Shown: in pieces, positions 53,820 through 62,505 of the stretch
How the letters are laid out: each line of letters starts with the position of its first letter
How positions within the stretch are numbered: the first letter of the stretch is position 1
NCBI RefSeq assembly: GCF_030020805.1
Contig: NZ_CP125098.1
Location: 7,262,501 to 7,326,500, forward strand
Direction of reading: 5' to 3'
DNA length: 64,000 bases
Source of the DNA: Paenibacillus sp. RC67
GTDB taxonomy: Bacteria; Bacillota; Bacilli; Paenibacillales; NBRC-103111
Made by a program: the position numbers and the translations under genes
Notes under the pieces: model-generated
Databases searched by the model: none
What the model was told of the DNA's origin: nothing
The model's input: the letters and a program-made list of their open reading frames with translations, nothing else

Positions 53820-53860
53820 TATACAATGTAAAACTTTATAGTTTTTCAAAAATAAAGTTT
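53820..53860 (-). promoter_or_regulatory. Candidate promoter and overlapping dyad of the SLH gene
   Basis: TTGAAA, 18 bases, TGTATA on the minus strand. A perfect nine-base inverted repeat AAACTTTAT/ATAAAGTTT (53831-53839 and 53852-53860) covers the -35 and spacer. The leader would be about 95 bases. Confidence 0.4.
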
Positions 53861-54008
53861 GCTCATCAAGATTTTACATCATATCCAGTAATTCACTCCC
53901 CTACTCAGCAGTGGTAATACGAGCCATTCCGATTAAGACCTATACTCAACCCATCCAACCTATGCTATGATAAATGACATATTTCATCCGAGAGGACTGT
54001 CTATCAAC

Positions 54009-54581
54009 GTGGCCAAATTATATTTTCGATACGGCACCATGAACAGCGGCAAATCGATTGAGGTACTGCGAACCGCTCATAACTACGAAGAGCAAGGAAA
54101 AAAAGTTTTATTATTCACCCCCTCTATCGATAATCGATACGGAGTAGGTACGGTAACTTCAAGGATTGGGATGCAAAAAAAAGCCATCATTATTGACGAT
54201 CAAATGGATATGGTGAGCTTGGCAGCAGCGGAGAAACCGAATTGCATTATCATTGATGAAGCGCAATTTTTGCATAAGGAACAGATCATGCAGCTGGCTG
54301 AAATTGTGGATACCTTGAACATTCCTGTTATTGCTTATGGCCTAAGAGCCGATTTTATGGGCCAGTTGTTCGAGGGCAGCTACCAATTGCTTGCACTGGC
54401 GGATAAAATTGAGGAGATTAAAACCATCTGCTGGTACTGCGATAAAAAAGCCATCATGAACATGCGCTGCGAAGATGGACGCCCAGTGTTTACAGGGGAA
54501 CAGATTCAAATCGGAGGCAATGAGAGCTATTTGCCGGTGTGCCGCAAATGTTACTCCTCCAAACGCAAGGCCCAAGGTTAA
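54009..54581 (+). CDS. tdk: Thymidine kinase (type II)
   Basis: Phosphorylates thymidine to dTMP in the salvage pathway. 190 residues from the GTG chosen to give the usual start VAKLYFRYGTMNSGKS. The P-loop is in GTMNSGKS, the catalytic Glu in IIIDEAQFL, the substrate lasso near the C-terminal third, and the zinc site is CWYC with CRKC. A longer frame with an ATG adds 14 residues (INDIFHPRG) outside the family pattern. The ribosome binding site is not well placed for either start (GAGAGG 13 bases before the GTG), so the exact start is uncertain. Confidence 0.92.
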   Translation: MAKLYFRYGTMNSGKSIEVLRTAHNYEEQGKKVLLFTPSIDNRYGVGTVTSRIGMQKKAIIIDDQMDMVSLAAAEKPNCIIIDEAQFLHKEQIMQLAEIVDTLNIPVIAYGLRADFMGQLFEGSYQLLALADKIEEIKTICWYCDKKAIMNMRCEDGRPVFTGEQIQIGGNESYLPVCRKCYSSKRKAQG

Positions 54582-54597
54582 TAAAAGCATTCCTGAG

Positions 54598-54627
54598 AAG
54601 ATAGAGCGGACGGGCTCTATCTTTTTT
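54598..54627 (+). terminator. Terminator after thymidine kinase
   Basis: Stem AAGATAGAGC/GCTCTATCTT with a six-base loop followed by a T run. Confidence 0.85.
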
Positions 54628-54740
54628 GGTTCCACGCATCTAAAGGCGGCCCGGATTACGTTAGGCTGTATGCTTGCCCGAACCTTCTCTCTCCCCCACT
54701 CATACAATGAAAACAAGACAAAGAAGCGGCGGTGAGGGGG

Positions 54741-55256
54741 ATGCCCCATAAGGAATTGATGTACAAGCTAGGTATTGTCGTGTATTTGACCGTGTGGTTT
54801 GTGGGCAGCTTCTGGATGATGGCTGCGCTGCAAAGCGGGCTGCTGAATCCTATGCTGGGGATTGATTGGAAGCTGGTGGAGGAATATGTGTATTATGCGT
54901 TGGCTGGTGCTATCGGCGGAAGCTTGTATGCACTTCGTCTGTTTCACGAATTTTATGATCGGATGTCCGAGCGTTGGCTGTTCTGGTATTTGCTGAGGCC
55001 GATTAAGTGCGCAGGGGCTGCCGTCATGACCATCATTTTGTTTCAAAGCGGCATTCTGCTTCTGCAAACGGGAGATTCGATGATGGCAAAGATCAGTATT
55101 GCGTTCCTGGTCGGCTTCGGATATGGCAAGGTGATGGAGAAGCTCAAAGCTTTGGCCGAAACGTTATTTAATGGGAAAACTAGCAGTTCTCCACCTCAAA
55201 GTAACCAAGATTCCCCCTCCGACGTATGGAATGAGGATGACGTGCCAAAACGGTAA
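54741..55256 (+). CDS. Membrane protein of unknown function
   Basis: 171 residues with four hydrophobic segments (LGIVVYLTVWFVGSFWMMAAL, YVYYALAGAIGGSLYALRLF, CAGAAVMTIILFQSGILLLQ and ISIAFLVGFGYGKVMEKL) and a hydrophilic Ser/Asp-rich tail of about 30 residues. Start taken at the ATG that follows GGTGAGGGGG; a GTG three codons earlier is the alternative. I do not recognise the family. Single gene between tdk and the second SgrR-like gene. Confidence 0.7.
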   Translation: MPHKELMYKLGIVVYLTVWFVGSFWMMAALQSGLLNPMLGIDWKLVEEYVYYALAGAIGGSLYALRLFHEFYDRMSERWLFWYLLRPIKCAGAAVMTIILFQSGILLLQTGDSMMAKISIAFLVGFGYGKVMEKLKALAETLFNGKTSSSPPQSNQDSPSDVWNEDDVPKR

Positions 55257-55337
55257 ATGGAAAGATTGAGGGATAGGAGCAATGTCATCATTACATCACA
55301 GCTGTTCCTTGAGCAAAGCTATAGATAAATAAGAACG

Positions 55338-57338
55338 TTATGGTGTAGGGAACAAACGGAAGGAATCGTATCCTTCTCCACTTCTATCGCGAAACCACAG
55401 ATCTTTGTAGTCCACCCAGCCAAAAGCACTAATCTTGACGCCTTGAAGCTCCGCGGGAAATGACGCCGTCTGGCGCCAACGGTACCATAAAATAACCGAA
55501 CAATCAGCCAGCAGCTCTTGCTCGAGCTGGAGCAGCTGCTGCAGCCGTTCCTGGCTTGACGGCAAGGCTTGCAGCACAGCCATGCGGCTATCGAGACGTT
55601 GAAGAGCACCCTCGGGCAAGCATCGCCGTAACGGGCTCTGATCGCTGCCGAGTATCGCCCACATAGCGCCTTCCGCATCGGCATCTACCGGCTGCTCCAA
55701 GAGAAGCAAATCCGCTTCGGTCAGCACCGAAGGGCAGGCCAACTCCTCATACGGAACGAACCGTACTTCCAAGGAGATGCCGATGGCGAGCATTGCCCTT
55801 GTCAGCCAAGCGGCATCTCTTTCATTGCCTGCTCCAGCATAAGTAACCAGCTTAAGCCTACAGGAGGGGAGCTGCCCTTGTTCGACCTTCGGCTTTTCAC
55901 AGTCTCCACTTTGCGAACCTGAAGTATCTGGCGAACTACTGTTTATGAAAGGAGCGTAGGAGGAGGATGGCTTTCTCGGCCATTCAACCTTCCGCACGAA
56001 AGTGCCTGCAAGCTCTCCACGATTGCCCCCTAAGCCATCCACTGCCGCTCTATCTCGAATGACCTCGAACAGCCTGTGCCGCAGCTCCTGCTGCTGAAAT
56101 GGCCCCGGTATTGCCCTGTTCAGCAGTACATATTTGCAACCAAGATCGTGACGCTCCAAGGTTGCCCAATGATTCTCTGAGGGCTCTGGCCCTATCCCCC
56201 CATAATGACGGAAGTTCATTCCTCCGGATTCCAATTCATCCTCCTGCAAAGCCTGAAGACGCAACCTGCCGTCGTGTGTCGGAGAGTATTCCTTCGGCAT
56301 GGGACCCTCTTCCGGTAAGGTTAGCTGCTCCGCACGCAAGGTCCCCTCCCGTTCCTCATACATTTCCGGCAAGCACCACATTTCCACACGATCCAGCTGG
56401 GAGGGCCGCATGAAATAATCAGGATTGGCATCCAGTACCAGCACGCTGTCATCCCGTCTCATCAGCTTAAATGGCCCAGTTCCATCCATCCTGAACGGCC
56501 AATCGGTTTCAAGCTGCCTCGGGACAATGGAAGCCGCTGTAGAAGCAAGCAGCGACAGCAGCTGCTGACAGCTCTGCTTGCAGTGAATTTCTATCAAATA
56601 CTCATGAATGGCAGACACTTCTTGTATCGGTGCAAAAAGAAGACTGTATGGCGAAGGTGAATCATTCATGCGAATTAGCCGGTCCAAAGAAGCCTTAACA
56701 TCTTCCGCCGTACAAGTGGCTCCGCTGTGGAAACGAACCTGTTTTTGCAGGTAGAACTTCCACCTTCTCGCTTCAATGTCCGTCTCCCAATGATGGGCCA
56801 ATCCGGGAACAAACGCACAAGTATCCGAGTCGTAAACGACCAAAGAATCAAAAAGCTGCCGGATCAGGTGCAGCTCGGTACGTCGCGTTGCGTAAATCGG
56901 ATCAAGCATCCCAGGCTTCCTATAGGAAGGAAATCGAAGCAACTGAAGGTGCTCTGTATCCTCTTTATGCGTATGAAAACCAAAGGCTCGGCTGATAGCA
57001 TGCCTTAGACGCTCCTGCCCATGATCGGTAAGCAGTGGGGATTGAAGCAGCTTGACGGCTCCCTGCATATTTCCGGAGCCGATAAGCACCTCCGCCTGCT
57101 CTAGAAGCAGACGGTCGATATCTGCAAGGAAGCAGAGCCGGGAGCTGTGTCCTCGTCCGTTCCCTGGTTGCCAACCGATCCAGCCGGAGCCAAGCATGGC
57201 TTTAATAATAAGCTTGGCGTTGCGCTCTGTGCAGTGCAAGCTGGCAGCTATAGCGGGGATTGTAACGGCTACTTCTTCCTGCGGGCGTTCCGGCTTCCAT
57301 ATTCGGTATAACTCAGCATAGTGCTCGATCAGTTGCAT
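55338..57338 (-). CDS. SgrR-family transcriptional regulator, larger paralogue
   Basis: 666 residues. N-terminal winged helix (VAVTIPAIAASLHCTERNAKLI, GWIGWQPGNGRGHSSRLCFL), then the SBP_bac_5-like sensor (LLRFPSYRKPGMLDPIYATR, WKFYLQKQVRFHSGATCTAEDV, DGTGPFKLMRRDD). Same layout as the regulator upstream of glmS, with about 70 extra residues, including inserts rich in Glu/Ser/Pro in the middle of the sensor. No signal peptide. It is divergent from an MFS transporter, the same logic as sgrR and setA in E. coli, so it probably senses a sugar or sugar phosphate and controls efflux. GGAGG lies 13 bases before the ATG, rather far. Confidence 0.88.
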   Translation of the reverse strand: MQLIEHYAELYRIWKPERPQEEVAVTIPAIAASLHCTERNAKLIIKAMLGSGWIGWQPGNGRGHSSRLCFLADIDRLLLEQAEVLIGSGNMQGAVKLLQSPLLTDHGQERLRHAISRAFGFHTHKEDTEHLQLLRFPSYRKPGMLDPIYATRRTELHLIRQLFDSLVVYDSDTCAFVPGLAHHWETDIEARRWKFYLQKQVRFHSGATCTAEDVKASLDRLIRMNDSPSPYSLLFAPIQEVSAIHEYLIEIHCKQSCQQLLSLLASTAASIVPRQLETDWPFRMDGTGPFKLMRRDDSVLVLDANPDYFMRPSQLDRVEMWCLPEMYEEREGTLRAEQLTLPEEGPMPKEYSPTHDGRLRLQALQEDELESGGMNFRHYGGIGPEPSENHWATLERHDLGCKYVLLNRAIPGPFQQQELRHRLFEVIRDRAAVDGLGGNRGELAGTFVRKVEWPRKPSSSYAPFINSSSPDTSGSQSGDCEKPKVEQGQLPSCRLKLVTYAGAGNERDAAWLTRAMLAIGISLEVRFVPYEELACPSVLTEADLLLLEQPVDADAEGAMWAILGSDQSPLRRCLPEGALQRLDSRMAVLQALPSSQERLQQLLQLEQELLADCSVILWYRWRQTASFPAELQGVKISAFGWVDYKDLWFRDRSGEGYDSFRLFPTP

Positions 57339-57376
57339 TAGGAATCTCTTGCCTCCTTCAGATGCCCCATTACTCC

Positions 57377-57426
57377 TAAAGGGGGAAATCGACTTAATTA
57401 GAGATTACACTTTTTATCCCCCTTTA
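57377..57426. promoter_or_regulatory. Inverted repeat 1 between the SgrR-like gene and MFS
   Basis: Perfect nine-base arms TAAAGGGGG/CCCCCTTTA separated by 32 bases in the divergent gap. It could be an operator pair or a hairpin in either leader. Confidence 0.5.
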
Positions 57427-57429
57427 TCC

Positions 57430-57461
57430 AAGTACAATAAAGAACAAAATGAATTGTACTT
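57430..57461. promoter_or_regulatory. Inverted repeat 2 between the SgrR-like gene and MFS, candidate operator
   Basis: Perfect nine-base arms AAGTACAAT/ATTGTACTT separated by 14 bases, ending just before the MFS ribosome binding site. The symmetry and position suit an operator for the divergent regulator. Confidence 0.5.
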
Positions 57462-57484
57462 GTTAAAGGAGGCTCCATCCTTGT

Positions 57485-58795
57485 ATGAATGACCCTCAAC
57501 CCACTCATAGACAGCCCGGTCCTTTCGCTTCTGACCCCCATGCTTCTGCCAATGGGCGCGTCCAGGTGCGTATTATTGCCTGGATCACCGCTATTAGTTT
57601 ACTAGGCGATTCCATGCTGTACATTGTGCTGCCCGTTTACTGGCAGCACTTCGGGCTGGATGCCTTATGGCAGGTCGGGGTGCTGCTATCCATCAATCGT
57701 TTTGTCCGACTGCCGCTGAATCCCTTGGTCGGATGGCTCTACGGCCGGATTAGCAAGCGCAGTGGTGTCCTTATCGCCATTTCTCTTGCTTTCCTAACGA
57801 CAGCAGCCTACGGAGCATTGTCCGGCTTCGCCGCCCTGCTGTTGGCTCGCGCCCTATGGGGCGCCGCGTGGTCGCTTCTGCGTATTGGCGGCTATCTCAC
57901 GGTGCTCGAAGCGTCCGATGATAGCAATCGCGGCCGTCTGCTCGGCAGCTACAACGGCATCATCGGGGTCGGCAGCCTCATCGGCATGCTCGCCGGTGGC
58001 GTGCTGGCCGATGCGCTCGGCGCGCGCATCGTGGCACTTCTGCTCGCGGCCGCCATACTGGTCGGCCTTCCGCTCGCGTGGCGGCATGTGCCAGCTGCCG
58101 CCGGCAAAGCCACTGCAGCGAGCCCCGGCGGGTCAGCCTCAGGGACTCCGCCTGCGGCAAGCCGTCGCTTCGCAGCGCTGGCGAGCAGCGGCCGCTCCAG
58201 GCTCGTGCTCGCCTCCGGCCTCGTGACGGCAGTCGTCTTCTTCGGCGTCTACGCCGGCACGATGAGCCCGATGATCGAGGCTCATATGCCTGCCTCGGGG
58301 ACGCTGCTGCTGTTCGGCGCCGCGCTTGGTGCCGCATCGGTCGCCGGCATCGCGCAGGCCATCCGCTGGGCCTGGTCCCCGTTCCTTTCCCCGCGGATCG
58401 GAACGTGGTCCGATGGGCCTCGCGGCCGGCTGCCGCTCTTCCTCGGCAGCCTCTCCTTGGCGGCAGTGGCGCTTGCCCTGCTGCCGCTTAAGCTGCCCTT
58501 CGCAGCGTGGCTTGCTGTGCTATTCGCCGCCCAGCTGGCCAACACCGCCATCGTCACGCTAAACGACGCGCTGGCGGCAGACGCCGCAGCGGGCGAATCG
58601 CGTGTCGCTTACATGACGACCTATACGACGGTCGTCGATGTCGGCGCCGCGCTCGGCCCGCTGGCCGGTTTCGCCCTGATCGGCCCGCTGGGACTCGGCG
58701 GGCTGTACAGCCTTTGCGCCGCGCTGATGCTGCTGCTTATCGCGGCATGGGCTATCGAGTCACGGGCGCGTTCCAAGCGCACCCCTATGGTATAA
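57485..58795 (+). CDS. MFS transporter
   Basis: 436 residues with 12 predicted transmembrane segments and a central cytoplasmic loop (AAGKATAASPGGSASGTPPA). The motif A region between helices 2 and 3 reads GWLYGRISKRSGVLI. AAAGGAGG lies about 12 bases upstream of the ATG. The second half of the gene is clearly richer in G and C than its neighbours, with many GCC and CGC codons. Divergent from the SgrR-like regulator, which probably controls it; sugar or drug efflux is likely, the substrate is not known. Confidence 0.9.
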   Translation: MNDPQPTHRQPGPFASDPHASANGRVQVRIIAWITAISLLGDSMLYIVLPVYWQHFGLDALWQVGVLLSINRFVRLPLNPLVGWLYGRISKRSGVLIAISLAFLTTAAYGALSGFAALLLARALWGAAWSLLRIGGYLTVLEASDDSNRGRLLGSYNGIIGVGSLIGMLAGGVLADALGARIVALLLAAAILVGLPLAWRHVPAAAGKATAASPGGSASGTPPAASRRFAALASSGRSRLVLASGLVTAVVFFGVYAGTMSPMIEAHMPASGTLLLFGAALGAASVAGIAQAIRWAWSPFLSPRIGTWSDGPRGRLPLFLGSLSLAAVALALLPLKLPFAAWLAVLFAAQLANTAIVTLNDALAADAAAGESRVAYMTTYTTVVDVGAALGPLAGFALIGPLGLGGLYSLCAALMLLLIAAWAIESRARSKRTPMV

Positions 58796-58820
58796 TTGAA
58801 GCAGAAAGGAGCGAGTATGG

Positions 58821-59285
58821 ATGCCTCTATTTTCTGCTCAGCTGATCCGCCCTGAAGGAACCGGGACATGGACGTATTTGAACGTCCCTTTTGACGCTGA
58901 AAGCCACTTTGGAACCAAAACGCATATTAAAGTTAAAGGTACCGTCAACCATGTTCCGTACCGGAGCACGTTGATGCTTCATGGCAACGGCACTCACTAT
59001 ATGGTTGTAAATCAAACGATCCGCGAAGCTGCCGGCGTACAAGCTGGAGATACAGTGGAAGTGACGATGGAGGAAGATACGGAGCCCCGTACCGTCGAGA
59101 TCCCCGACGACCTCCTATCGGCGTTAGACAAGCACGATCGGGCTGGAGAATTTTTCTCCAAGCTCCCCTACTCCGCTCAAAAGGTATATGTCGACTGGAT
59201 CGAATCCGCCAAAAAAGCCGAAACCCGAACTAGTCGCGTACAGAAGACGATCATCATGCTGGAAGAAGGAAAACGGCTTAAATGA
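58821..59285 (+). CDS. DUF1905/YdeI-type protein
   Basis: 154 residues. The N-terminal DUF1905 beta-barrel (TWTYLNVPFDAESHFGTKT, VKGTVNHVPYRSTLM, VNQTIREAAGVQAGDTVEVTM) is followed by a helical YdeI/OmpD-associated domain (DDLLSALDKHDRAGEFFSKL, KVYVDWIESAKKAETRTSRV). The two domains often occur together in Firmicutes. Function is not established. It follows the MFS gene by 25 bases and may be co-transcribed with it. Confidence 0.88.
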   Translation: MPLFSAQLIRPEGTGTWTYLNVPFDAESHFGTKTHIKVKGTVNHVPYRSTLMLHGNGTHYMVVNQTIREAAGVQAGDTVEVTMEEDTEPRTVEIPDDLLSALDKHDRAGEFFSKLPYSAQKVYVDWIESAKKAETRTSRVQKTIIMLEEGKRLK

Positions 59286-59365
59286 TAGACGGTTCATACC
59301 CAGGTATTGATCTGTAACAAAGCCCGGCGCATCTTGCGATGCCCGGGCTGTTCACCGTTCCATTT

Positions 59366-60238
59366 TCAGCTGAGATAAAATCGTTTGCGGTACGTTCTTG
59401 GGGAAATCCCTTCCACCTTCGCGAAGCACGAGGCAAAATAAGCCGCTTGATGGAAACCGACCTTCTCGCCAATCAAAGCGATTGATAAGTCCGTTTGCAG
59501 CAGCAACAGCTTTGCCTGCTCGATCCGGTAGCGCAGCAAATATTCGAAAGGAGAGCAGTTGAATTCCTTTTGCATACAACGTGCGATATACACCGGGTGA
59601 AAACTTAATGATTCCCCCAACTTTTGAGCGGTAATCTCCTCCCTATAATGCATACGCAAATAGGTTGCCGCCTGTTCGGCCACATGCGCCCCTGGGGAGA
59701 CGCTTTTCCGGTCCAGAGAGGAGCTTAGCTGCTCCAGCATTTCTTGAAATATCAGCTGAAGCTTCCAGCGGGCCCAGCTATGATGCGACTCATTCTCCAA
59801 AGCAGTCAGCTGGCGTAAAGGCTCATACAAAGCGGTCGGCAAAAGCAGCTGGACGAATTGAGGCAGCAGCAGGCTAAAGGTTTCCATCGTAAAATACGTC
59901 TTCAATGCTGAAGAATCGTCCTGCAGCAGCCTGTCGACTCCTTCCAGTTCTCCCCAAGGACCGGTCGTATCGAAATGAAGCCAATAATATTCTGTTTGTT
60001 CTGCACAGTCCTTCGTCGAATAATGATGCCGATCCGGACGCAGAATGAGAGCATGACCGCTAGAAACCTCGTAATGACGCTCCTCTTCGCCGATATATAA
60101 GCACCCTCGTGTCACCACCAAAAGATCAAAGACGCCGATATTGCGTCGACTGGAGTGCTTGGCTCCCGGAGGAAATATCGTATATCCGCTTGCAATATAA
60201 TGCGGAAGAGGCGGAGAAATAAATTGCAGTACGGACAT
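59366..60238 (-). CDS. AraC-family transcriptional regulator
   Basis: 290 residues. N-terminal cupin-type sensor (SGYTIFPPGAKHSSRRNIGV, GHALILRPDRHHYS, WLHFDTTG) and a C-terminal double helix-turn-helix (EITAQKLGESLSFHPVYIAR, LSIALIGEKVGFHQAAYFAS, SPRTYRKRF). AAGGGG lies before the ATG. Divergent from the MATE transporter, which is its most likely target. The ligand is probably a small sugar or drug-like compound. Confidence 0.9.
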   Translation of the reverse strand: MSVLQFISPPLPHYIASGYTIFPPGAKHSSRRNIGVFDLLVVTRGCLYIGEEERHYEVSSGHALILRPDRHHYSTKDCAEQTEYYWLHFDTTGPWGELEGVDRLLQDDSSALKTYFTMETFSLLLPQFVQLLLPTALYEPLRQLTALENESHHSWARWKLQLIFQEMLEQLSSSLDRKSVSPGAHVAEQAATYLRMHYREEITAQKLGESLSFHPVYIARCMQKEFNCSPFEYLLRYRIEQAKLLLLQTDLSIALIGEKVGFHQAAYFASCFAKVEGISPRTYRKRFYLS

Positions 60239-60395
60239 GGCAACCCCTTCTTCACTTAAAGTTAATCAGGTTGGAAAAATGAAAGTTTTAGTTCATATAC
60301 TAACACACTTTGCAGCGCTTATCTTTTATAATCTTAACTAATTCATTACCCTCACATATTACAGCGGTGTATAAGAGCACGGGAGGAAGTCAGCT

Positions 60396-61757
60396 ATGAG
60401 TTCAAAACAAAGATTTACCCTATGGGCACTCGCGTGGCCTATTTTTATTGAAATGTTCCTTCAATTCTTATTGGGCACGGCGGATACGTTAATGGTCAGC
60501 CGCATATCCGACGACGCGGTAGCTGTAGTAGGCATTTCCAACCAGCTGTTCACTGCTGTAACGATCCTGTTCATGACAGTAGCAAGCGGCGCCGGAGTGC
60601 TGATCGCACAGAAGCTAGGGGCTAAGCGGTCGGAGGATGCCCGGACGATCGCTATTATGGCGGTCAAAACCTCCATTTGGATTGGTATCGGACTTAGTAT
60701 CCTGCTATATTTCGGTGCCTCGTCCATTGCCGTACTGTTGCAGCTGCCGGATCATTTGCACGGCTTGGCTACGACTTACATCTCTATCGTAGGCGGTGGC
60801 ATGGTCTTTACGGCTGCCATGGCCTCGCTCAGCACAGCGATCCGCAGTACAGGGAATACAAGAAGTCCTATGTACATAGCCCTCGGTATGAATGTGCTTC
60901 ATGTTGTGCTGAATTATTCTTTTATTTATGGTGCCTTCGGATTCCCTCAATGGGGCTTAACCGGCGTTGCGCTTTCTACGTTGGTGAGCCGTCTGATTGC
61001 CACGGCCATGCTCATCTTCCTGTTCGTTCATGCCTTTGAGCGTAGGGTCGTTTGGAAGGATATCCGTCTTTTCGACCGTCCGTTATTTCGTGAAATTATT
61101 AAGATTGGCTGGCCAATGGGAGTCAATATGTCATCATGGGTGCTATCCCAGCTTGTTTTATTTTCGTTCGTCGCTACGTTAGGAGCTAAGGAGTTGGCTG
61201 CCCGAACGTATATGAACACGATGGAATCGTTTTGCTTCATCTTAGGCAATTCCGTCGCCATGGCCGTTCAAATTCAAATCGCCCACTTGTATGGCGCGGG
61301 CAAGCAAAATGAAGCTTACCGCAGCTCCTTTGTCGCAATGTGGGTCGGACTTGCGGTCGTCGCCGTCAACGTGGCGCTGCTATATGGCTTCGGCTCTAAT
61401 GTCCTTTATCTGTTCACATCCGATCCGGAAATCGTCACATTAGGGGCATCGCTCCTTGTGCTCAATCTGCTGCTGCAGCCGCTGAAGTTAGTCAATATGG
61501 TCAATAACAGTTCCTTGACGGCAGTCGGAGATATCCGCTATATGACCGTCGTCGGCATGCTGTCCCTATGGATCATCTCCGTCGGCTGTTCCTACTTCCT
61601 GGGCGTTCATCTGCACTGGGGTCTGGCAGGCATTTATATCGCCATGATCGTCGATGAGTTTACACGAGGTGCCATTTTGCTCCCCCGTTGGATGAGCCGC
61701 AAATATTTGCCTAGGACACAGTCGAGCTGGAGCGAAAGCCCCGCCCAGCATGTTTAA
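60396..61757 (+). CDS. MATE-family efflux transporter
   Basis: 453 residues, 12 transmembrane segments in two similar halves. The first half has WPIFIEMFLQFLLGTADTLMV, VGISNQLF and GAGVLIAQKLGAKR; the second GWPMGVNMSSWVLSQLVLF and GNSVAMAVQIQIAHLYGAGK. GGGAGGA precedes the ATG. Likely exports drugs or metabolites with Na+ or H+ exchange; the substrate is unknown. Confidence 0.93.
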   Translation: MSSKQRFTLWALAWPIFIEMFLQFLLGTADTLMVSRISDDAVAVVGISNQLFTAVTILFMTVASGAGVLIAQKLGAKRSEDARTIAIMAVKTSIWIGIGLSILLYFGASSIAVLLQLPDHLHGLATTYISIVGGGMVFTAAMASLSTAIRSTGNTRSPMYIALGMNVLHVVLNYSFIYGAFGFPQWGLTGVALSTLVSRLIATAMLIFLFVHAFERRVVWKDIRLFDRPLFREIIKIGWPMGVNMSSWVLSQLVLFSFVATLGAKELAARTYMNTMESFCFILGNSVAMAVQIQIAHLYGAGKQNEAYRSSFVAMWVGLAVVAVNVALLYGFGSNVLYLFTSDPEIVTLGASLLVLNLLLQPLKLVNMVNNSSLTAVGDIRYMTVVGMLSLWIISVGCSYFLGVHLHWGLAGIYIAMIVDEFTRGAILLPRWMSRKYLPRTQSSWSESPAQHV

Positions 61758-61774
61758 GCCCTCTGGCAGACAAA

Positions 61775-61819
61775 AACAAGAAACCCGCGGCTGTTCCTAC
61801 AGCCCGGGTTTCTTGTTTT
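61775..61819. terminator. Bidirectional terminator between MATE and the CsoR-type gene
   Basis: Thirteen-base perfect stem AACAAGAAACCCG/CGGGTTTCTTGTT, with an inner CTGT/ACAG stem and T runs on both strands. Confidence 0.85.
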
Positions 61820-61887
61820 GTGAGTTTCTATTGATCCAGCACATCCGAGAAAGCTTGGGAAATTAGCTTACGTTTCCCCCACTCGTA

Positions 61888-62253
61888 TTACTTCATCAGC
61901 TTGCTCACCGTTTTGAGCAGCTCATCAATGACTTCTTTATCACCCTGCTCCAAACGTTCGACGACACAGGACCTCATGTGTCCTTCGAGCAGGACTTTCC
62001 CTACGCTGTTCAGCGCCGACTGAATAGCAGCGATCTGATTCAGAACATCGTCGCAATACGTATCCTTTTCGATCATGCCCTTCACACCGCGAATTTGACC
62101 CTCAATCCGGTTTAGCCTGGAAACCAGATTATCTTTGACCTTATCCGAATGGTGGCTTTTTCGCGACCCTTCCACAGTGCAGCAGGTATCTTCTTCAATT
62201 ACAGCATCAGGATGTATTCCCGTTACTGCTGTTTCCACGTCTTTAGCGCTCAT
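61888..62253 (-). CDS. CsoR-family copper-sensing-type repressor
   Basis: 121 residues. The four-helix CsoR/RcnR/FrmR fold is clear: LVSRLNRIEGQIRGVKGMIEKDTYCDDVLNQIAAIQSALNSVGKVLL-type sequence. The Cys in TYCDD together with His and Cys in EGHMRSCV gives the C-H-C metal-site pattern of copper-responsive CsoR rather than formaldehyde or nickel sensors. It has an N-terminal extension of about 40 residues with a Cys pair and two His (EEDTCCTVEG, RKSHHSD), longer than most. No copA or copZ lies next to it, so its target genes are elsewhere, or it controls itself. Confidence 0.88.
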   Translation of the reverse strand: MSAKDVETAVTGIHPDAVIEEDTCCTVEGSRKSHHSDKVKDNLVSRLNRIEGQIRGVKGMIEKDTYCDDVLNQIAAIQSALNSVGKVLLEGHMRSCVVERLEQGDKEVIDELLKTVSKLMK

Positions 62254-62310
62254 CGTCAGTCACTTCTCTTTCTATGGCGGCCAAGCTTACCGCTTCCGCT
62301 GTTTTTTTAT

Positions 62311-62338
62311 ATTATACAATACCCCTTGCGGCTTTCAA
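62311..62338 (-). promoter_or_regulatory. Promoter of the CsoR-type gene
   Basis: TTGAAA, 16 bases, perfect TATAAT on the minus strand. The spacer holds AAGGGGTATT, which resembles one half of known CsoR operators (GGGGTA-type), a position suited to self-repression. Confidence 0.55.
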
Positions 62339-62505
62339 ACCATTTCCCGCAGGATTGCTTTTGAATAGCTAAGAATAGCCCGACAATGTGCTGCCGCAAC
62401 GGCTAAAGTTGTTCGCCGGGTTTCAAACTTTCTCTTTTATATGCTCGGAGGATACACTATACTGAATCTATCATTTGACGATAATAGAAAAAGTAGGTCT
62501 TGACC

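Noticed and set aside
59321..59348. GC-rich hairpin as terminator after the DUF1905/YdeI gene
   Set aside because: The stem AGCCCGG/CCGGGCT is good, but there is no T run on the plus strand, so termination is unsupported.
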